The notes beneath the pieces are model-generated. The model had not been told where the DNA came from and made no database searches. It was given only the letters and a program-made list of their open reading frames with translations. A program made the translations under genes and the position numbers. From assembly GCA_031282465.1 (NCBI GenBank), contig JAITDR010000243.1, positions 1-16,353 on the forward strand: a DNA stretch of 16,353 bases, written 5' to 3'. The number at the start of each line of letters is the position of its first letter. The first letter of the stretch is position 1. Positions 6,013 to 13,754 of the stretch are shown here, in pieces. This DNA comes from Desulfovibrio sp. GTDB lineage: Bacteria; Desulfobacterota; Desulfovibrionia; Desulfovibrionales; Desulfovibrionaceae.

Positions 6013-8979
6013 ATGAGTCAGGATTTTATGGATCCGGAACTATTCGCGGATTTTATCATTGAAGCCAAAGAGCATTTGGAAACTATCGAGCCCAACCTTC
6101 TGGAGCTTGAAAAAGCGCCGGACAACCTGTCGATACTCAACGACATCTTTCGGCCCATGCATTCCCTGAAGGGTGCTTCAGGCTTTCTCGGGCTGAGCAA
6201 GATAAACGGTTTGGCCCACAAGGCCGAAAGCGTTATGGATGAATTGCGCAAAGGCTCAATGGCCGTTACCTCGGACATTATGGACGTCATTCTGGCCACG
6301 ACCGACTTGCTGCGGCGCATGATAGACAACCTGGAAACTCAGAGCAGCGAAGGCGATGTCGATACCTCCGACATGATTGCCGCTCTTGACGCCGTGTTGG
6401 CCGGCGAAACGCCGACCGTGGGGCGGGGCGGGCAGGCAGCGCCTGCACAGGCCGACGCCGAAACCGACGCATCCGGTGGGGAAACGCCCGGAGCCGCCGA
6501 CGCCGGAGGAAGCCCCGGAACCGCCGCCGATGCCGCCGGGCCGGAAGATGCCGCGCCGGCGGGAAACCCGAAGCAGCAGAGCGCGCCCGCCGAAACACGC
6601 AAGCCCTTGGATACCGAAGCCTGGATAGAGTCCAGAAAAAAGCTGCCCACCTATGCGCTTACCGCTTTCGGGGAAGGCCACCTGCGCGATTTTATCGAGG
6701 AGGCCAAAGACAACGTCTCCAATCTGTCGGACGGTCTGCTTGACCTGGAAAAGCACCCCGAAGGCCGGGACGACCTGGTCAACGATATTTTCCGTTATTT
6801 CCACAACCTCAAGGGCAACAGCGGCATTATTGCCTTTCAGGAGATGAACAGCCTCACGCACGAGGCCGAAACGCTGCTCAACTCTCTGCGCAAGGGTGAA
6901 CGTCAGGTATCCGGCCCGCTGGTGGATCTGCTGCTCATGTCCGTTGACGTCCTGGAAGCGCTTGTATTCTGCATAGATCCGGCCGCTGGAGCAGTCACGC
7001 CGTTCGATACCGGCGAACTTCTGGAAAAATTGCGCGATGCCGTCGCCGGCAAGGAGTTGTCCCTGCCCTCCGGCCTTGCCGCACCCCCGATGCCGGACAA
7101 GCCCGCCGCCGTCTCCGCCTCGGCCGCCGATGCGGATTTTAAGCCCTCAGTGGACAGCGACGATGTCGCTCTCTTCCGCGGCACCGTAAACCAGCAGTTC
7201 AACCACATTGCCAAAGCCCTGGAAACACTGCGCAAGGACGGGGGCAACCGTGAGTATGTGGACGCCCTGTTCCGCTCCCTGACCACCATCAGAAACTGCG
7301 CCAATTTCATGGGTCTGGAAGACATCAAGATTTACGCCCAGCGCACGGCGGGCATAGTGGAAAAAGCCCGATCCACGAACATGGACTTTACCATCATGAC
7401 GGACCTGCTGGATCAGGAATGCGCCATACTGAAAGACCTGATCCCCCCGGCGCTGGAAGCGCTGACCGCCGGGACCGCCAAGGTTGCCGTTCCCGCCGGC
7501 AAACAGACTGCCTCGCCCGCGCCTGCAACGGAAAGCGCGCCGGCGGCCCGGCAAGTCGCGGCACCCGAAGAAGCGGCGGCCGCAACGCCTCAAGCCGCGG
7601 CAACGGCAACGCCTCAAGCCGCGGCGTCTCCGTCGCCTGCGCCTAAAACAGCGGTAACGCCCACGGCGCCTGCTCCTCAAGCCGCGCCGGCGGCACCTAA
7701 GGCGGCGTCTGCCGCGCCCGCCGCACACCCCGCACCCGCGGCCAAGCCGGCGGGAGGGGGCGATACCGCAGCCAAAGTGTCTTCCACCATCCGTGTGGAC
7801 CATGAAAAGCTCGACCACCTCATGAATTTGATCGGCGAACTCATCATCAACCGCAACCGCTACTCCATGCTCGCCCGCCAATTGGAAGAAACCGGGGGAC
7901 AGGTGGATGTTTCCGTCATAGCCCAGAATCTTACGGAAACCACATATTCCATGGCCCGTATTTCCGACGACCTGCAAGACACCATCATGAAAGTGCGCAT
8001 GGTGCCGGTGGCTTCGGTGTTCTCGCGTTTTCCCCGTTTGGTGCGCGACCTTTCGCGCAAAAGCGGCAAAGATGTAGCCCTTATTGTTGAAGGCGAGGAG
8101 ACCGAACTGGACAAGAGTGTTGTGGAAGTCATCGGCGATCCTCTCGTGCACCTCATACGCAATTCCGTCGACCACGGCATTGAATCGGAAGACGTCCGCC
8201 GCGAGCGCGGCAAAACGCCCCAAGGCAGCGTCTGGCTGCGCGCATTTTACAAGGGCAACTCCGTCGCCGTTGAAATAGAGGACGACGGTAACGGCATAGA
8301 CCCTGAAGTCATGCGACAGGTCGCCGTCCGCAAGGGAATTATTACGCCCGAGGAAGCCAAAAATCTGGACGACCGGGAAGCAACGGAGCTTATTTTCGCC
8401 CCCGGTTTTTCCTCGGCGGAAGTGGTCACGGACATTTCCGGCCGGGGCGTGGGCATGGACGTGGTGCGCACGAACATCAAGAACCTCAAGGGCAGCATCA
8501 ATATTCTCTCGGAAGTCGGCAAAGGCACAAAGTTTACGCTCGTCCTGCCTCTGACGCTGGCCATCATCGACGCCCTGATGGTCAACGTGGACAACGAGAC
8601 CTTCGCCATTCCGCTGGACGCCGTATCCGAAACGGTAAAAATCGAGGCGGAACGCCTGACCGACGTCAAGGGACGCAAAGCCGTCACCCTGCGCGGCGAG
8701 GTTCTGGGCATCATCAGTCTGGCGGAGTTCCTGGGGCTGCATTCCAATATGGGCAAGGAAGGGCTGCTGAACGTGGTGGTCATTGTGGACAACGACCGGC
8801 GTCTGGGTCTTGTTGTGGACCGTCTGCTGGAGCGGCAGGAAGTGGTGATCAAGCCGCTCGGCTCCTATCTGGGAGACATCAAGGGCATTTCGGGCGCCAC
8901 CATCATGGGTGACGGCTCGGTTATCCTTATCCTCGACCCGCACGAAATATACGCCCTTGCCACATCGAAGAGCGGCTGA
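6013..8979 (+). CDS. cheA: CheA histidine kinase with three Hpt-like modules
   Basis: Chemotaxis histidine kinase of 988 residues, longer than the roughly 650-700 of classical CheA. Hpt1 (about 1-110) carries H50 in FRPMHSLKGASGFLGL. Hpt2 (about 220-335) carries H264 in FRYFHNLKGNSGIIAF. A third Hpt-like module (about 383-485) has FRSLTTIRNCANFMGL, where T424 replaces the histidine and Arg/Asn replace Lys/Gly, so it cannot be a normal phosphodonor site. Ala/Pro-rich linkers lie at about 135-197, 342-372 and 490-594. Next come the dimerisation helices (about 595-650) and the ATPase domain: N box HLIRNSVDHG 713-722, G1 DDGNGID 757-763, F box FAPGFSS 795-801, G2 GRGVGMD 810-816. A CheW-like regulatory domain reaches the C-terminus. 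No CheY-binding P2 domain is recognisable. It follows cheY after 268 bp and should phosphorylate CheY and CheB. Confidence 0.95.
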   Translation: MSQDFMDPELFADFIIEAKEHLETIEPNLLELEKAPDNLSILNDIFRPMHSLKGASGFLGLSKINGLAHKAESVMDELRKGSMAVTSDIMDVILATTDLLRRMIDNLETQSSEGDVDTSDMIAALDAVLAGETPTVGRGGQAAPAQADAETDASGGETPGAADAGGSPGTAADAAGPEDAAPAGNPKQQSAPAETRKPLDTEAWIESRKKLPTYALTAFGEGHLRDFIEEAKDNVSNLSDGLLDLEKHPEGRDDLVNDIFRYFHNLKGNSGIIAFQEMNSLTHEAETLLNSLRKGERQVSGPLVDLLLMSVDVLEALVFCIDPAAGAVTPFDTGELLEKLRDAVAGKELSLPSGLAAPPMPDKPAAVSASAADADFKPSVDSDDVALFRGTVNQQFNHIAKALETLRKDGGNREYVDALFRSLTTIRNCANFMGLEDIKIYAQRTAGIVEKARSTNMDFTIMTDLLDQECAILKDLIPPALEALTAGTAKVAVPAGKQTASPAPATESAPAARQVAAPEEAAAATPQAAATATPQAAASPSPAPKTAVTPTAPAPQAAPAAPKAASAAPAAHPAPAAKPAGGGDTAAKVSSTIRVDHEKLDHLMNLIGELIINRNRYSMLARQLEETGGQVDVSVIAQNLTETTYSMARISDDLQDTIMKVRMVPVASVFSRFPRLVRDLSRKSGKDVALIVEGEETELDKSVVEVIGDPLVHLIRNSVDHGIESEDVRRERGKTPQGSVWLRAFYKGNSVAVEIEDDGNGIDPEVMRQVAVRKGIITPEEAKNLDDREATELIFAPGFSSAEVVTDISGRGVGMDVVRTNIKNLKGSINILSEVGKGTKFTLVLPLTLAIIDALMVNVDNETFAIPLDAVSETVKIEAERLTDVKGRKAVTLRGEVLGIISLAEFLGLHSNMGKEGLLNVVVIVDNDRRLGLVVDRLLERQEVVIKPLGSYLGDIKGISGATIMGDGSVILILDPHEIYALATSKSG
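7582..7629 (+). repeat. 24-bp in-frame tandem duplication in the CheA linker
   Basis: Two adjacent 24-bp units (7582-7605, 7606-7629) are identical over the first 20 bases and encode AT-P-Q-A-A-type repeats in the Ala/Pro linker before the dimerisation domain. A partial third copy (CCTCAAGCCGCG) occurs at about 7674. This looks like slippage in a low-complexity tether and should only change linker length. Confidence 0.7.
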
Positions 8980-9173
8980 TCCGACGGCGCAAGCCGCGGC
9001 ACCTGCCCGGTGTCTGATTGCAAAAAATAACAAACACAATTTTTGGATATGTTTGCAGGATCGTCGGATGAAAAACGTAGTTTTCGGCCGACTCACGCCG
9101 CCTTAGGCCGCGCAAAATCTTTGCGTTTTGTAGTGCTTACTTTTGCCGGTAAGCGCTGGTGGAGGCAGCCTGT
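8980..9173 (+). other. Gap between cheA and the methyltransferase gene
   Basis: No gene seen. An imperfect stem-loop (GGCACC 8998-9003, GGTGTC 9009-9014, one G-T pair) follows the cheA stop but lacks a T-run, so termination is uncertain. An AT-rich island spans about 9018-9058, bounded by TGCAAA and TTTGCA. An 8-bp inverted repeat, ATCCGACG (8979-8986) and CGTCGGAT (9062-9069), brackets it. A promoter for the downstream housekeeping genes is likely here, but no well-spaced -35/-10 pair can be named. Confidence 0.4.
9161..9165 (+). promoter_or_regulatory. Ribosome binding site deciding the methyltransferase start
   Basis: GGAGG is 8 nt before GTG 9174. It overlaps the alternative GTG at 9159, which it therefore cannot serve, so 9174 is favoured. 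Confidence 0.65.
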
Positions 9174-9908
9174 GTGAACGAACACGCCGCGGAAAACAAC
9201 AGGACGTTTTCGGACGCTTGCGAAAGAGATTTCGCCATGCGGCGTTGCCGCGAACTCCTGCACGGGCTGTTGTCCGACTGGCCTCGGCGTTCCCGCTCCC
9301 TTCTCGTCATGGGCGCGGGCAGCGCGGAATTGGTGGAAAGCGTCTGGGAAGCCGGATTCGACGTCACCGTGCAGGATAACGACGCGTCCAGGCTGGAGCG
9401 CGTCGGGAGCCTTATGGGCCGGCGCGTCGAATGCGTACTTTCCGCCCCGGATCACCTGCCCTTCGACGATAAATCCTTCGACTATGCCGCGGCATCGCCG
9501 GCCCTCGAGTTCGCGGGCGACCTTGAGGCCGTGCAGGCGGAAATGGGCCGCTTGTCCTGCGGCGGCGTGATACTGATTTTTTTCAACGCATGGTCCGTCT
9601 TCGGCCTGGAGTACCGAACCCGGCGCGCGCCGGCGTTCGCCGTCGCGCCGGGACGCCTGCACAATCCGTACACGCCGGCTGCGACGGCGCGCAAGGTCTG
9701 GCCCGGCAAAACGCGAGTCTGGGCTTCGGCCCTGCCGGGACCGTGCTGCACCTGGCGCAACGGATTTTTTTGGCGGCGCGTGAACAGTCTGGATTTTCCC
9801 CTACCCCTCGGGGCGGTGGCCGGCCTGCGCGTGGATTTCGCTCCTATGTACGCCGGCACGCCGCTCGTCCTGCGCGACAGGGAGCCGGCTGTTTCCGCAA
9901 AACCATAG
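9174..9908 (+). CDS. Class I SAM-dependent methyltransferase, substrate unknown
   Basis: A 244-residue protein with a Rossmann-type methyltransferase core. Motif I reads LLVMGAGSAELVESVWEAG (about 43-61), in place of the usual D/E-x-G-x-G-x-G. VTVQDND follows as the acidic residue region at the end of strand 2. HLPFDDKSFDYAAASPALEF corresponds to the motif IV area. GGVILIFFNAWSV is a typical post-motif segment of type-11 methyltransferases. I cannot assign a substrate. The C-terminal third is Arg/Pro/Trp-rich and not recognised. It starts with GTG at 9174, using GGAGG. It precedes rsmD by 28 bp and probably belongs to the same transcript, but that does not establish an RNA substrate. Confidence 0.8.
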   Translation: MNEHAAENNRTFSDACERDFAMRRCRELLHGLLSDWPRRSRSLLVMGAGSAELVESVWEAGFDVTVQDNDASRLERVGSLMGRRVECVLSAPDHLPFDDKSFDYAAASPALEFAGDLEAVQAEMGRLSCGGVILIFFNAWSVFGLEYRTRRAPAFAVAPGRLHNPYTPAATARKVWPGKTRVWASALPGPCCTWRNGFFWRRVNSLDFPLPLGAVAGLRVDFAPMYAGTPLVLRDREPAVSAKP

Positions 9909-9936
9909 AGAAACGCCGACTGCAGGAGGCCGGCAC

Positions 9937-10506
9937 ATGCGCATCATTGCGGGCAAATACGGAGGACGAAGGCTCAAGACCACCGTCGGTCCCGGCTTCA
10001 GACCGGCCATGGGCAAGGTGCGCGAATCGTTGTTTTCCATGTTGGAATCCCAAGGCATCGTCTGGCCCCAAGTCCGTGCTCTGGATCTCTTCGCCGGCGG
10101 CGGCAGCTTGGGTTTTGAAGCCCTGAGCCGGGGCGCGGCGCACGTCTGCTTCGTGGAATCAGCCCCTTACGCCGCCAGGATAATCAGGGCCAATGCCGCT
10201 GCTCTGCAACCGGACGCCGCGAGCTTCGACGTACGTTGCGAAGAGGTGGGCAGGGCCTTGGCTGTTGCCCCTGTGGAGCCTTTTTCCCTGGTATTTATAG
10301 ACCCTCCTTATCGCGCGGAGCTTTTGCAGCGCACCTTGGACGCGCTGCTGAGGAAGCCTTTCACGATGCCGGGTGCCCTGATCAACGCCGAATTCCGCGC
10401 CGCAAGCTCCTTCGCGCCCGACAAAGCGCACCCGTCCCTGGAAGTGTCGGCGGACCGCGTCTACGGCCAGACCCGCGTCATCCTGTGGAAAATGCGGCAA
10501 CCCTGA
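9937..10506 (+). CDS. rsmD: 16S rRNA (guanine-N2)-methyltransferase RsmD
   Basis: 189 residues, normal for the family that methylates G966 of 16S rRNA during 30S assembly. The N-terminal signature RIIAGKYGGRRLKT is followed by FRPAMGKVRESLFSML, which is highly characteristic. The SAM-binding DLFAGGGSLGFEALSRGA starts at residue 50. The catalytic motif DPPY is at 122-125. AGGAGG (9924-9929) lies 7 nt before the ATG, an excellent ribosome site. The gene is followed by coaD after 16 bp, a pairing (rsmD-coaD) that is common across bacteria and supports both assignments. Confidence 0.96.
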   Translation: MRIIAGKYGGRRLKTTVGPGFRPAMGKVRESLFSMLESQGIVWPQVRALDLFAGGGSLGFEALSRGAAHVCFVESAPYAARIIRANAAALQPDAASFDVRCEEVGRALAVAPVEPFSLVFIDPPYRAELLQRTLDALLRKPFTMPGALINAEFRAASSFAPDKAHPSLEVSADRVYGQTRVILWKMRQP

Positions 10507-10522
10507 AACAAAGGAACGGCAT

Positions 10523-11050
10523 ATGCCGCGTGGAGCCATTGTCGCCGTCTACCCCGGCACCTTCGACCCCCTGACCAACGGTCACGCCGGCTTGGTCCGC
10601 AGGGCCTGCGCCATCTTCGACACCGTGGTCGTGGCCGTGGCCGGCGACAGCCCGAAAAATACCCTTTTTTCCGTGGAAGAACGCGTGGAAATGGCCCGCA
10701 CGGCCTTTGTCGACAACCCCAACGTTGAAGTGGAGTCCTTTTCCGGCCTCACTGTGGACTATGCCGAGCGCCGCAAGGCCGGTGTCATCCTGCGCGGCCT
10801 GCGCGCCGTTTCCGATTTCGATTACGAGTTTCAAATCACGCTCATGAACCGCAAGATGAAACGCCATATCCACACCGTCTTTCTCATGGCGGATTACCAG
10901 TGGCTCTACATAAGTTCCACAGTGGTCAAGGCGTCCGCCAAGCTCGGAGGCGACATCCGGGGGCTGGTGCCGGAGAATGTGTACTACCGCCTGCGCGAGA
11001 AGTTCGGGTATCCCTATCCGGTGGACCCCGATGTGGAAAACGATGACTGA
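10523..11050 (+). CDS. coaD: Phosphopantetheine adenylyltransferase
   Basis: Catalyses the penultimate step of coenzyme A synthesis, transferring AMP from ATP to 4'-phosphopantetheine to give dephospho-CoA. It has 175 residues against about 160 for the family. The nucleotidyltransferase motif YPGTFDPLTNGH (10-21) carries the TxGH-type signature, and ISSTVVK (130-136) is the second conserved motif. ILRGLRAVSDFDYEFQ is also typical. AAGGAA lies about 6 nt upstream of the ATG. The last 8 bp overlap the start of the mtaB-like gene. The C-terminal tail (YPVDPDVENDD) is slightly long and acidic but unremarkable. Confidence 0.97.
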   Translation: MPRGAIVAVYPGTFDPLTNGHAGLVRRACAIFDTVVVAVAGDSPKNTLFSVEERVEMARTAFVDNPNVEVESFSGLTVDYAERRKAGVILRGLRAVSDFDYEFQITLMNRKMKRHIHTVFLMADYQWLYISSTVVKASAKLGGDIRGLVPENVYYRLREKFGYPYPVDPDVENDD

Positions 11051-12365
11051 CGCTGCGTCGGGAGGCGCTTTCTATATTTGCACAATGGGCTGCAAGGTGA
11101 ACCGCTATGAGGCGCAGGCCCTGCGCGAACGCTGGACGGCGCAGGGCATGACGGAAGTATCGCAGCCGGATGACGCCGGGACCGTAGTCATCAACTCCTG
11201 CGCGGTCACCGCCGCCGCAGTGGCCGATCTGCGGTCGGCCGTGCGCCGTTTCAGACGCGCGGCCCCGGAGGCCGAAATCATCGTCACCGGCTGCGCTGCC
11301 GGGCCTGCGGGGATTGCGGACCTGCCGGGAGCCTCCCGCCTTGTGCCCCAGCGCGACAAGGCCGGCCTTCTGGACTTTTTTTCCGGAGACGGCGCGGCAG
11401 AGCCGCAAGGGTTTCCCGCAAACAGCGCGGCGGAGCCGCAAAGATTTTCCGTGTCCTCCTGCGACCGTTCACGGGCGGTACTCAAGATTCAGGACGGCTG
11501 TTCGCAAGCCTGCGCTTTCTGCATAGTGCCTTCTGTTCGGGGCGCGGCGCGTTCACGACCGCCGGAGGCCTCGACCGAAGAAGTCCTGCGCCTGCTGCGT
11601 GCCGGTTTCCGGGAAATTGTGATCAGCGGCGTCAATCTGAGCGCATACCGGGAACCGGGCGGGGGGGATTTTCGGGATTTTCTGGAACGGCTGGAGGATA
11701 CGCTTGCACCGGACTGGGCGGGGCGGGCGCGCCTGCGTCTGAGTTCCCTCGAACCCCGTCAACTCGACGACAGGGCTCTGGCCGTTCTGGGTCGCAGCCG
11801 CATGATCGCGCCGCACCTGCACCTGTCGCTGCAAAGCGGCAGTCCGGCCGTCCTCGGGCGCATGCGGCGCGGGCACTATGACCCGGAGGCGCTTCCGGAG
11901 TTTTTCGCCCGCCTGCGCGCCGTATGGCCGCGGTTTGCCTTGGGCGCGGACCTGTTGACGGGTTTTCCCGGCGAAACGGAGGCGGAATTCGAGACCGGCC
12001 TGGCTCTCATCCGGCGTCTTCCCCTGACCTATGCCCATGTGTTTCCCTATTCACGGCGTCCGGGCACGCCTGCTGCCGACATGGCGGGGCAGGTCGGGGC
12101 CGCGGTGAAGAAAGCGAGAGCGGCCCGCCTGCGCGCCTTTGCCCGGGAAAGGAAGGAAGCGTTTCTGCGTTCCCTGCTTGATGTTCCGTTGTTGCACGCG
12201 GTGTTTGAGGGAAAAAGCGGCAACCCGCTCGCCGGCATGTGCGAATACTACGCGGAGTGCCTCCTGCGGGATGAGGACGCCGCGCGCGTCCGCTCCCGTG
12301 TGCTGACGCCCGTCCGTCCCCTTGCGTTGCACGGGGGAAAATTGCTTACGGCGTCGGTTCAATGA
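11043..12365 (+). CDS. mtaB: MiaB/MtaB-family radical-SAM tRNA methylthiotransferase
   Basis: 440 residues. The N-terminal methylthiotransferase domain has the three cluster cysteines C17 (TMGCKVNRYEA), C53 (NSCAVT) and C84 (VTGCAA). The radical-SAM motif CxxxCxxC is C153, C157 and C160 (CSQACAFC). GCKVN-x-YE points to the MtaB group, which adds a methylthio group to t6A37 of tRNA, rather than to MiaB or RimO; this subgroup call is from motif memory. The C-terminal TRAM region is weakly recognisable. The start at 11043 overlaps coaD by 8 bp and gives an N-terminus matching the family; an earlier start inside coaD is unlikely. A 33-bp in-frame duplication lies in the linker between the two domains. 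The stop overlaps the next gene (ATGA). Confidence 0.9.
   Translation: MTDAASGGAFYICTMGCKVNRYEAQALRERWTAQGMTEVSQPDDAGTVVINSCAVTAAAVADLRSAVRRFRRAAPEAEIIVTGCAAGPAGIADLPGASRLVPQRDKAGLLDFFSGDGAAEPQGFPANSAAEPQRFSVSSCDRSRAVLKIQDGCSQACAFCIVPSVRGAARSRPPEASTEEVLRLLRAGFREIVISGVNLSAYREPGGGDFRDFLERLEDTLAPDWAGRARLRLSSLEPRQLDDRALAVLGRSRMIAPHLHLSLQSGSPAVLGRMRRGHYDPEALPEFFARLRAVWPRFALGADLLTGFPGETEAEFETGLALIRRLPLTYAHVFPYSRRPGTPAADMAGQVGAAVKKARAARLRAFARERKEAFLRSLLDVPLLHAVFEGKSGNPLAGMCEYYAECLLRDEDAARVRSRVLTPVRPLALHGGKLLTASVQ
11392..11457 (+). repeat. 33-bp in-frame tandem duplication within mtaB
   Basis: Two units, 11392-11424 and 11425-11457, encode AAEPQGFPAN- and AAEPQRFSVS-like segments (about residues 117-138). 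They fall between the methylthiotransferase and radical-SAM domains and so lengthen a linker without touching the iron-sulfur ligands. The copies have diverged, mostly in the second half. Confidence 0.7.
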
Positions 12366-12724
12366 CGGCGCACAAAGAATGTACCGTGCGCATGCCGCCC
12401 GTTCCGGTACACTTTCCCAAGCGAAAAAAACGCCGCAAAGCGAGGCTCGGCGCTCCGCCCGGACGTTCGGCCCGTTTGTACGTCGTCGTCGCGCCGTCTG
12501 CGGTCGGCCTCTTCCGCTACCTGCTGGAAGCACACGACAATCTCGGCCTGATGACCGTGCTCGATCGCCGCAGGGCCGCGTTGCTGTTGCGTTTTGCCCC
12601 CGGCGCGGAAAAGGAGATGCGGGAGTTCATCGAGAGCGTAAAAGCGATGCTGCCGTGCTCCGACCCGCTGATTCTGCCCGGCCTTGAGCGGACGCTCCGG
12701 ACGGAGGCAGGTGATGCGGGGTAA
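12362..12724 (+). CDS. Small conserved protein resembling DUF4911
   Basis: 120 residues; function unknown. The first about 35 residues are basic and Pro-rich (FPKRKKRRKARL). The rest reads like a compact alpha/beta domain: ARLYVVVAPSAVGLFRYLLE, then HDNLGLMTVLDRRRAALLLR, then FAPGAEKEMREFIESVKAML. This pattern resembles the DUF4911 proteins I recall from deltaproteobacteria, an identification from memory that needs a profile search. There is no signal peptide or membrane segment. Its ATG overlaps the mtaB stop (4 bp) and its end overlaps the start of cbiK by 11 bp, so it is translated between those two genes and is very likely real. Confidence 0.72.
   Translation: MTAHKECTVRMPPVPVHFPKRKKRRKARLGAPPGRSARLYVVVAPSAVGLFRYLLEAHDNLGLMTVLDRRRAALLLRFAPGAEKEMREFIESVKAMLPCSDPLILPGLERTLRTEAGDAG
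12703..12707 (+). promoter_or_regulatory. Ribosome binding site deciding the cbiK start
   Basis: GGAGG lies 6 nt before ATG 12714, making that the start in preference to an earlier in-frame codon at 12684. Confidence 0.65.
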
Positions 12725-13646
12725 AACCGGTATCCTTCTGGTCGCCTACGGCTCACCCGGAGCCGCGGCACAACAGGCTCCGGATTGTTTTGAGAGCCTT
12801 GTAAGGCGCTCTTTTCCTTCTCTGCCGGTGTACCGGGCGTTTACCTCGGAGAGCAGGCGTCGCGGCGCGTTTCAACATTTATGTTGTATGCCTCCGGCGG
12901 CCGGGGCGCTGCCCCGGACCCCGCCGGGGGAAATGATTTCCCCCGGACCCCCTCATCGGGGGGATATATTTTCAAAGTTACCCTGCTCCGACCCGGCCGG
13001 CGGGCATAGAGACTCGGTATACGAGGCATTGCTCCGCATGCGCGCCGAGCATTGCGCGCGGGTCGCGGTGCAGAGCCTGCACCTCGTGCCCGGTCGGGAA
13101 TACCGGGCTATGACGGCGGAAATCGCCGAGGCACGCAAGACGGGCGGGCCGCGGCATATCCGTGTCGGCACCCCGCTCCTCCACACGGAGGCGGACGCGC
13201 ATGAAGCCGCCGCAACCCTCACGGCATTGTTTTCGGAAGAGCGCAATCCGGATGAGGTCGTAATCTGTGTAGGCCACGGAGGGCATGATTCGGACGATGT
13301 TTACGCGCGCTTCGCTTCCGCCGTCGCTGCGCGGGACAGGCGGGTGCTGATCGGCACCTTGGCCGGGAAAAAAGGCGTGGAAACCGTTATTGAGGAATTG
13401 CGCGCCCTGCGCAGCGGATCTGCGGGCAGAATCCGGCTTGTTCCTCTGCTTGCCGCGGTCGGCAGGCATGCGGCCGAGGATATCGCGGGCGCCGGGGCGT
13501 ATTCCTGGCGCGGGCGTCTTGCGGCGGCCGGTTTCGACTGCCGCGTGGACCTCAAAGGTCTTGCGGAGCGGGAAGCGTTTGCCCGCATCTGGCTCGCCCG
13601 TCTGACGGCTGCGCTCGACGCGCTTGAGATACGCGGTATCTCGTGA
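12714..13646 (+). CDS. cbiK: CbiK-type sirohydrochlorin cobaltochelatase carrying an in-frame repeat insertion
   Basis: Inserts cobalt (or iron) into sirohydrochlorin in the anaerobic cobalamin/siroheme/heme branch. The 310 residues exceed the about 260-270 usual for CbiK. Family landmarks: GILLVAYGSPG near the N-terminus, YRAFTS, DSVYEALLRM (from residue 100), VAVQSLHLVPGREY, VGHGGH with metal-ligand candidate H188, and GRHAAEDIAG with H252 (commonly GDHA, here Arg for Asp). Between TS (about 45) and DS (100) there are 54 residues where the family has about 14. The excess (about residues 53-93) is encoded by a G/C-rich palindromic repeat and is Pro/Gly/Cys-rich. Frame is kept and both histidines remain, so activity is possible but unproven. 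No export signal is visible. The start at 12714 follows GGAGG; the gene overlaps its upstream neighbour by 11 bp. Confidence 0.88.
   Translation: MRGKTGILLVAYGSPGAAAQQAPDCFESLVRRSFPSLPVYRAFTSESRRRGAFQHLCCMPPAAGALPRTPPGEMISPGPPHRGDIFSKLPCSDPAGGHRDSVYEALLRMRAEHCARVAVQSLHLVPGREYRAMTAEIAEARKTGGPRHIRVGTPLLHTEADAHEAAATLTALFSEERNPDEVVICVGHGGHDSDDVYARFASAVAARDRRVLIGTLAGKKGVETVIEELRALRSGSAGRIRLVPLLAAVGRHAAEDIAGAGAYSWRGRLAAAGFDCRVDLKGLAEREAFARIWLARLTAALDALEIRGIS
12867..12985 (+). repeat. REP-like multi-hairpin palindromic element inserted in cbiK
   Basis: A compact series of hairpins: CAACAT/ATGTTG (12873-12886), CCGGGGC-GCT-GCCCCGG (12901-12917), a 10-bp perfect stem with TGA loop (12924-12946) and CCCCC/GGGGG (12948-12962). 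The run CCTCCGGCGGCCGGGG and the repeated GGACCCC blocks look like the dispersed palindromic repeats I recall between genes in Desulfovibrio-like genomes. Here the element lies inside cbiK, with no stop in frame. The boundaries are estimates from where CbiK similarity breaks; no clear target-site duplication was found. Confidence 0.7.
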
Positions 13647-13672
13647 GGCAGGAGCAAAACAGTGCGTGAAGC

Positions 13673-13735
13673 AAGGCGGAACCACCCATCCGCTGCGGCC
13701 GGCACATCCTTGCCGCATGGACCCGGTTTTGCCTT
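13673..13735. terminator. Large stem-loop between convergent cbiK and tatA (possible bidirectional terminator)
   Basis: AAGGCGGAACC (13673-13683) pairs with GGTTTTGCCTT (13725-13735) through 11 pairs, two of them G-T. Inside, CCAT/ATGG and GCGG/CCGC (13686-13720) continue the stem with interior loops. It lacks a proper T-run on either side, so a role in termination or in protecting 3' ends is inferred from its place between converging genes. Confidence 0.4.
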
Positions 13736-13754
13736 ACATCAAAAAGGACAGGCG

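Noticed and set aside
7147..9096. A 649-residue minus-strand open frame opposite cheA
   Set aside because: Its composition simply mirrors the cheA codons (Arg/Gly-rich opposite the Ala/Pro linker), with no motif, while cheA is certain.
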